A stretch of DNA of 64,000 nucleotides from CAVUOA01 sp963742955 (GTDB lineage: Bacteria; Bacteroidota; Ignavibacteria; Tepidaquicellales; OLB5). Under the pieces are notes generated by a model. That model was not told where the DNA came from. It did not search any database and saw nothing but the letters and a program-made list of their open reading frames with translations. Below are positions 61,358 to 64,000 of this stretch, in pieces; position 1 is the stretch's first letter, and each line of letters starts with the position of its first letter. The stretch lies in the NCBI GenBank assembly GCA_963742955.1, contig CAVUOA010000012.1:62001-126000 (forward strand). Reading direction: 5' to 3'. The translations under genes and the position numbers were made by a program.

Positions 61358-62089
61358 TTATTTCTTTACTTTTTTCTTAGGCTGCATCAGATAAAAAGAC
61401 ACTCCGGCATACAGCTGTAAATATTGGATTTTTTTGGCCGCAATGGTAGTTCCGTTACTGCTGAATTCTTTGTCCCAAAGTGCAAACTCACCTTGAGATA
61501 CCGAAGCGCTGTCCTTCCCGAACAGGTTTGCAAAATTATACCTTACCCCTGCAATTACCCCGATTCTTTTACTCGATATTACGTCAACGCCGGCATTAAT
61601 CTGAAAACCGTATCTCGATTCTGCCTTTAGATTATATTCGGTGTGAGTTGTATCTCCTATTTGGTCAGTAACGATGCCGTTAAAGAAGTTACCTGTAAAC
61701 TCAACGCCGAGAAAAGGATTTACATTATTTTTAGGGAGGAAAGAATACTCAGCTCCAAAACCTGCTGTTAAAATATTCAGCTTTCTTGATTCATTTGCAT
61801 TATCATATTGGGGTAATATATCGTTGTTACGGAATATATTGTAGTTAACAGATGCGGTAATTTTCACTTTTGCGGATTTTTCAATAGCATACTTTGCGTC
61901 GATACCGAAATTATAACCGTATTTAAGTCCATAATCGTTATAATTAACGCCTTGGGGGATTTCGCCTTTCATATTAGGCAGAGGTATTGAATATCCTCCG
62001 TAAGCATGCAGAGTCAGCCTTGGCTGGGCAATGCATGTTCCGGTTAAACTGATAAACAGTATTATAAAAGCGGCAGTAATTTTATTCAT
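61358..62089 (-). CDS. Outer-membrane beta-barrel protein (paralogue)
   Basis: I chose the ATG at 62089 (MNKITAAFIILFISLTGTCIAQ), preceded by GAAGGAA, giving 243 residues with a proper signal peptide. The mature part shows GGYSIPLPNMKGE, VNPFLGVEFTGNFF, RYGFQINAGVDVISSKRIGVIAGVRYNFANLFGKDS and the C-terminal strand YLQLYAGVSFYLMQPKKKVKK. It is most similar to the broken gene at 62939-63685. Probable beta-barrel or membrane-inserted scaffold of unknown function. Confidence 0.75.
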   Translation of the reverse strand: MNKITAAFIILFISLTGTCIAQPRLTLHAYGGYSIPLPNMKGEIPQGVNYNDYGLKYGYNFGIDAKYAIEKSAKVKITASVNYNIFRNNDILPQYDNANESRKLNILTAGFGAEYSFLPKNNVNPFLGVEFTGNFFNGIVTDQIGDTTHTEYNLKAESRYGFQINAGVDVISSKRIGVIAGVRYNFANLFGKDSASVSQGEFALWDKEFSSNGTTIAAKKIQYLQLYAGVSFYLMQPKKKVKK

Positions 62090-62313
62090 TTCCTTCAACT
62101 TTATTTGGCTGAAAATCATTAACAGTCAACTTAAAAAGAATTTATCACAACTAAAATACAAAACGAATTTGGAATTTCCCCAATCACAGCAGCTCGTTGA
62201 ATTGTTCTATTGACTGACAGATAGCTTACTCTTTTATTTGCAAATAAATGTCCTTATTTTTGCTATATCATTATTAAATTTAATGTTAAATCACTTTTCA
62301 AAAATTCAATTTT

Positions 62314-62874
62314 ATGAAAGCAAAATTTGCAATTCTGTTCCTTTTATTGAGTTCAGTATCCTTTTGCCAGAATCCGAATGCCGGTTATATGGGGTATGCA
62401 GGAGTAGGGCTTTGTGTACCTATAAACGGGAAAGAGTTTTATAAAAATTATGCGGGGGGTTATAATTTTAACGGGGGAGCAGGTTATGTGTTTGACAGAA
62501 CCTATGCAGCAAGGCTTGATTTACAGTATAACAATTTTGCATTCAGAGAAAAGGACCCAGTTTATACAAATCATTTTATCTCTATTACAGTCACCGGAAA
62601 CATTTTAGCAGGGGATTTGTATAAAAATTCTTCTTTGAAATCTTACGCGGCTTTTGGATTTGGAGCATCCATTAATACTGTGAAAATAACGAACAAAAAT
62701 GAATTTTCAAGCCATACATCAATTAATCTCGGTCTTGGAATCGGTATTGGAGCCATTATTAAAGCTTCGGAAAAAATCGGAGTGTTCACCGAGTTCCAAT
62801 ATATGTTCATTTTTCAGGATGGTATAGAAAAAGGATATGTACCTGTTAAAGCAGGAATTACTTATAACATGTAG
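62314..62874 (+). CDS. Small outer-membrane beta-barrel protein
   Basis: This 186-residue protein has signal peptide MKAKFAILFLLLSSVSFCQ. About eight amphipathic strands follow (YMGYAGVGLCVPI, YNFNGGAGYVFDRTYAARLDLQYNNFAF, SYAAFGFGASINTV, SINLGLGIGIGAIIK, IGVFTEFQYMFIF), ending PVKAGITYNM, typical of eight-stranded barrels. It is on the opposite strand from the other barrels and is only distantly similar to them. A bidirectional terminator follows 15 bp later. Confidence 0.75.
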   Translation: MKAKFAILFLLLSSVSFCQNPNAGYMGYAGVGLCVPINGKEFYKNYAGGYNFNGGAGYVFDRTYAARLDLQYNNFAFREKDPVYTNHFISITVTGNILAGDLYKNSSLKSYAAFGFGASINTVKITNKNEFSSHTSINLGLGIGIGAIIKASEKIGVFTEFQYMFIFQDGIEKGYVPVKAGITYNM

Positions 62875-62888
62875 ATTATTTTATAAAC

Positions 62889-62922
62889 AAAAAAAGGGAG
62901 CCATTCGGCTCCCTTTTTTTAA
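62889..62922. terminator. Bidirectional Rho-independent terminator
   Basis: AAAGGGAGCC-ATTC-GGCTCCCTTT with flanking A and T runs. It serves the small barrel gene on the plus strand and the broken barrel gene on the minus strand. Confidence 0.9.
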
Positions 62923-62938
62923 TATACGTTTTGAAGAT

Positions 62939-63685
62939 TTATTTCTTCATCATTTTCTTCGGCTGCATCAAATAGAATGATACACCAACATAGAACTGAG
63001 ATATAACATAGGTTTAATAGCGTTTACGTTGTGTCCAACCGTATGTTCTTTATCTAATAAGTGGATACTCTGTAGCAGTTGTTCCAGTCAGTATCATGCA
63101 CTTCTTGCCAATAAGATTCATCAAAGCATATTTGCCGCCGACTACTATACCTATATTTTTGTTTAAGGTTGATATCAACACCGGCACCGAATGTGAGTCC
63201 GAATCTTGAAGTGGATTTCAATGTACTTTCTGTACCTGTTGTGGGTGTAAATTTACCGCTAAGGAAATTTGCAGTAAATTCTGCGCCTACAAATGGCTGG
63301 GCTTTCTTCTTAGTTAAGAATTTATATTCAACACCCAATCCTGCTGTAAAGCTGTTGAATTTTGAACTGCCAAATACTGTATCCGCCAGAATCAGTCAAA
63401 TCTCCGCTGCTGAATCCCAAGTAAGCTAATGATAAAGTTATACCAAATGAACGGAGTTTTTTGTCAACGTAGAATTTTCCGTCTGCTCCAACATTGTACC
63501 CGCTTTTCATGAAATAATGGTACCGGGTTCTTTGTTATATCATCCGGATAGGTTCCCTTTAAATCGGGCAATGGCAGAGAGTATCCGCCTGTTACGTGTA
63601 TCACCAGTCTTGGCTGAGCAAATGAATTGCCGTTAAAAACGAACAGCACAGCTAAAACTAAAATTAATGCACTTAATTTTTTCAA
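62939..63685 (-). pseudogene. Outer-membrane beta-barrel gene broken by frameshifts
   Basis: The start at 63685 (MKKLSALILVLAVLFVFNGNSFAQ), signal peptide and RLVIHVTGGYSLPLPDLKGTYPDD match the paralogue at 61358. Frame is lost near 63520, resumes as MKSGYNVGADGKFYVDKKLRSFGITL, shifts again near 63390 to FKFNSFTAGLGVEYKFLTKKKAQPFVGAEF, and again near 63160. The 3' end decodes as VGVSFYLM-QPKKMMKK with a stop at 62939-62941. At least four single-base indels are needed. It could be a real pseudogene within a family or a poorly called stretch. Confidence 0.75.
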
Positions 63686-63898
63686 TTTTTTTCTCCTCTA
63701 ATATTTTGAAAAATTAATTATTGTTTAGAACATGAATATTTAAATCAAATTACATAATCATAGGGTCTGGTAAACCTTAAAATTCTATTGACCTCCAATA
63801 CTCTCCTTTCTAAGTTCAATTATACACCTAAAATTAATTATTAAAGTTTTGATAAACAAGTAGTAAAAGATATAATAATTACAGTAGTTTAGCTAAAT

Positions 63899-64000
63899 CT
63901 ATTTTATTTTCATGTATTTAAGGCGCATTGAATTTCCTAAAACCGTTATAACATCGCTTAATGCCATAAACATAGAAGCCATAATCGGCGAAATTGATAT
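63899..64000 (-). CDS. C-terminus of a heavy-metal P1B-type ATPase (partial)
   Basis: The last 33 codons run off the right edge of the window. SPIMASMFMALSDVITVLGNSMRLKY matches the final transmembrane helix of P1B ATPases, whose hallmark is MALSxVxVVxNxxRL. Such pumps export Cu, Ag, Zn or Cd. The metal cannot be told from this end, but a Cu/Ag role would fit the Met/His-rich protein near 38380. Confidence 0.8.
   Translation of the reverse strand: MSISPIMASMFMALSDVITVLGNSMRLKYMKIK

Overview
The window looks like a low-GC chromosome segment from the Ignavibacteria (Bacteroidota/Chlorobi lineage). The basis is the many secreted proteins ending in a type IX secretion (T9SS) sorting domain of the form NYPNPFNP...LGREV...GVYFYK...KKMVLVK. 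The taxon is inferred from style and was not searched.

Layout. (1) 1-10644, minus strand: a TrmB-type regulator is followed by at least seven T9SS cargo genes, packed with 4-nt ATGA overlaps or short gaps. Their sorting domains carry GC-rich palindromes inside the coding sequence, and one 167-bp block is identical in two neighbours. (2) 10867-13941, plus: a histidine kinase with a cyclic-nucleotide-binding-like N-terminus and a receiver/thioredoxin-reductase-like fusion that lacks the redox CxxC. (3) 14097-14328: tRNA-Asn plus two perfect 79-bp tandem copies of a broken tRNA 5' half. (4) 14519-19215: three unrecognised genes, one with HELCH, forming the least explained operon. (5) 19413-23885: a MerR/two-CW regulator, octaheme cytochrome, cytochrome b and two YeeE/YedE sulfur transporters, one fused to a Cys-less rhodanese, forming a sulfur-oxyanion respiration module. 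(6) 23981-34793, minus: a cohesin-like T9SS protein next to a giant beta-helix protein with a dockerin-like C-terminus, then two NarL/LuxR response regulators and their kinase. A 29-bp element sits at nearly equal distance upstream of the giant gene and of one regulator. (7) 35184-39204: an M55 peptidase, a DUF2341 T9SS protein and a small Met/His-rich, SHOCT-containing cluster. (8) 39263-50070, minus: an oxidative pentose-phosphate operon (tkt, gnd, zwf, pgl, pgi) followed by a GH63-like glucosidase and an FAD reductase. (9) 50334-57360, minus: two SBBP-propeller T9SS proteins flanking a PAS/HisKA_2 kinase and a MalT-like STAND ATPase. (10) 58048-64000: DUF3467, LptF/G, a family of outer-membrane beta-barrel paralogues, and the C-terminus of a metal P-type ATPase.

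Caveat: single-base indels break at least seven genes, including zwf inside an otherwise intact operon. Many of these may be consensus errors rather than true pseudogenes. I saw no CRISPR array, rRNA, insertion sequence or phage structural gene.
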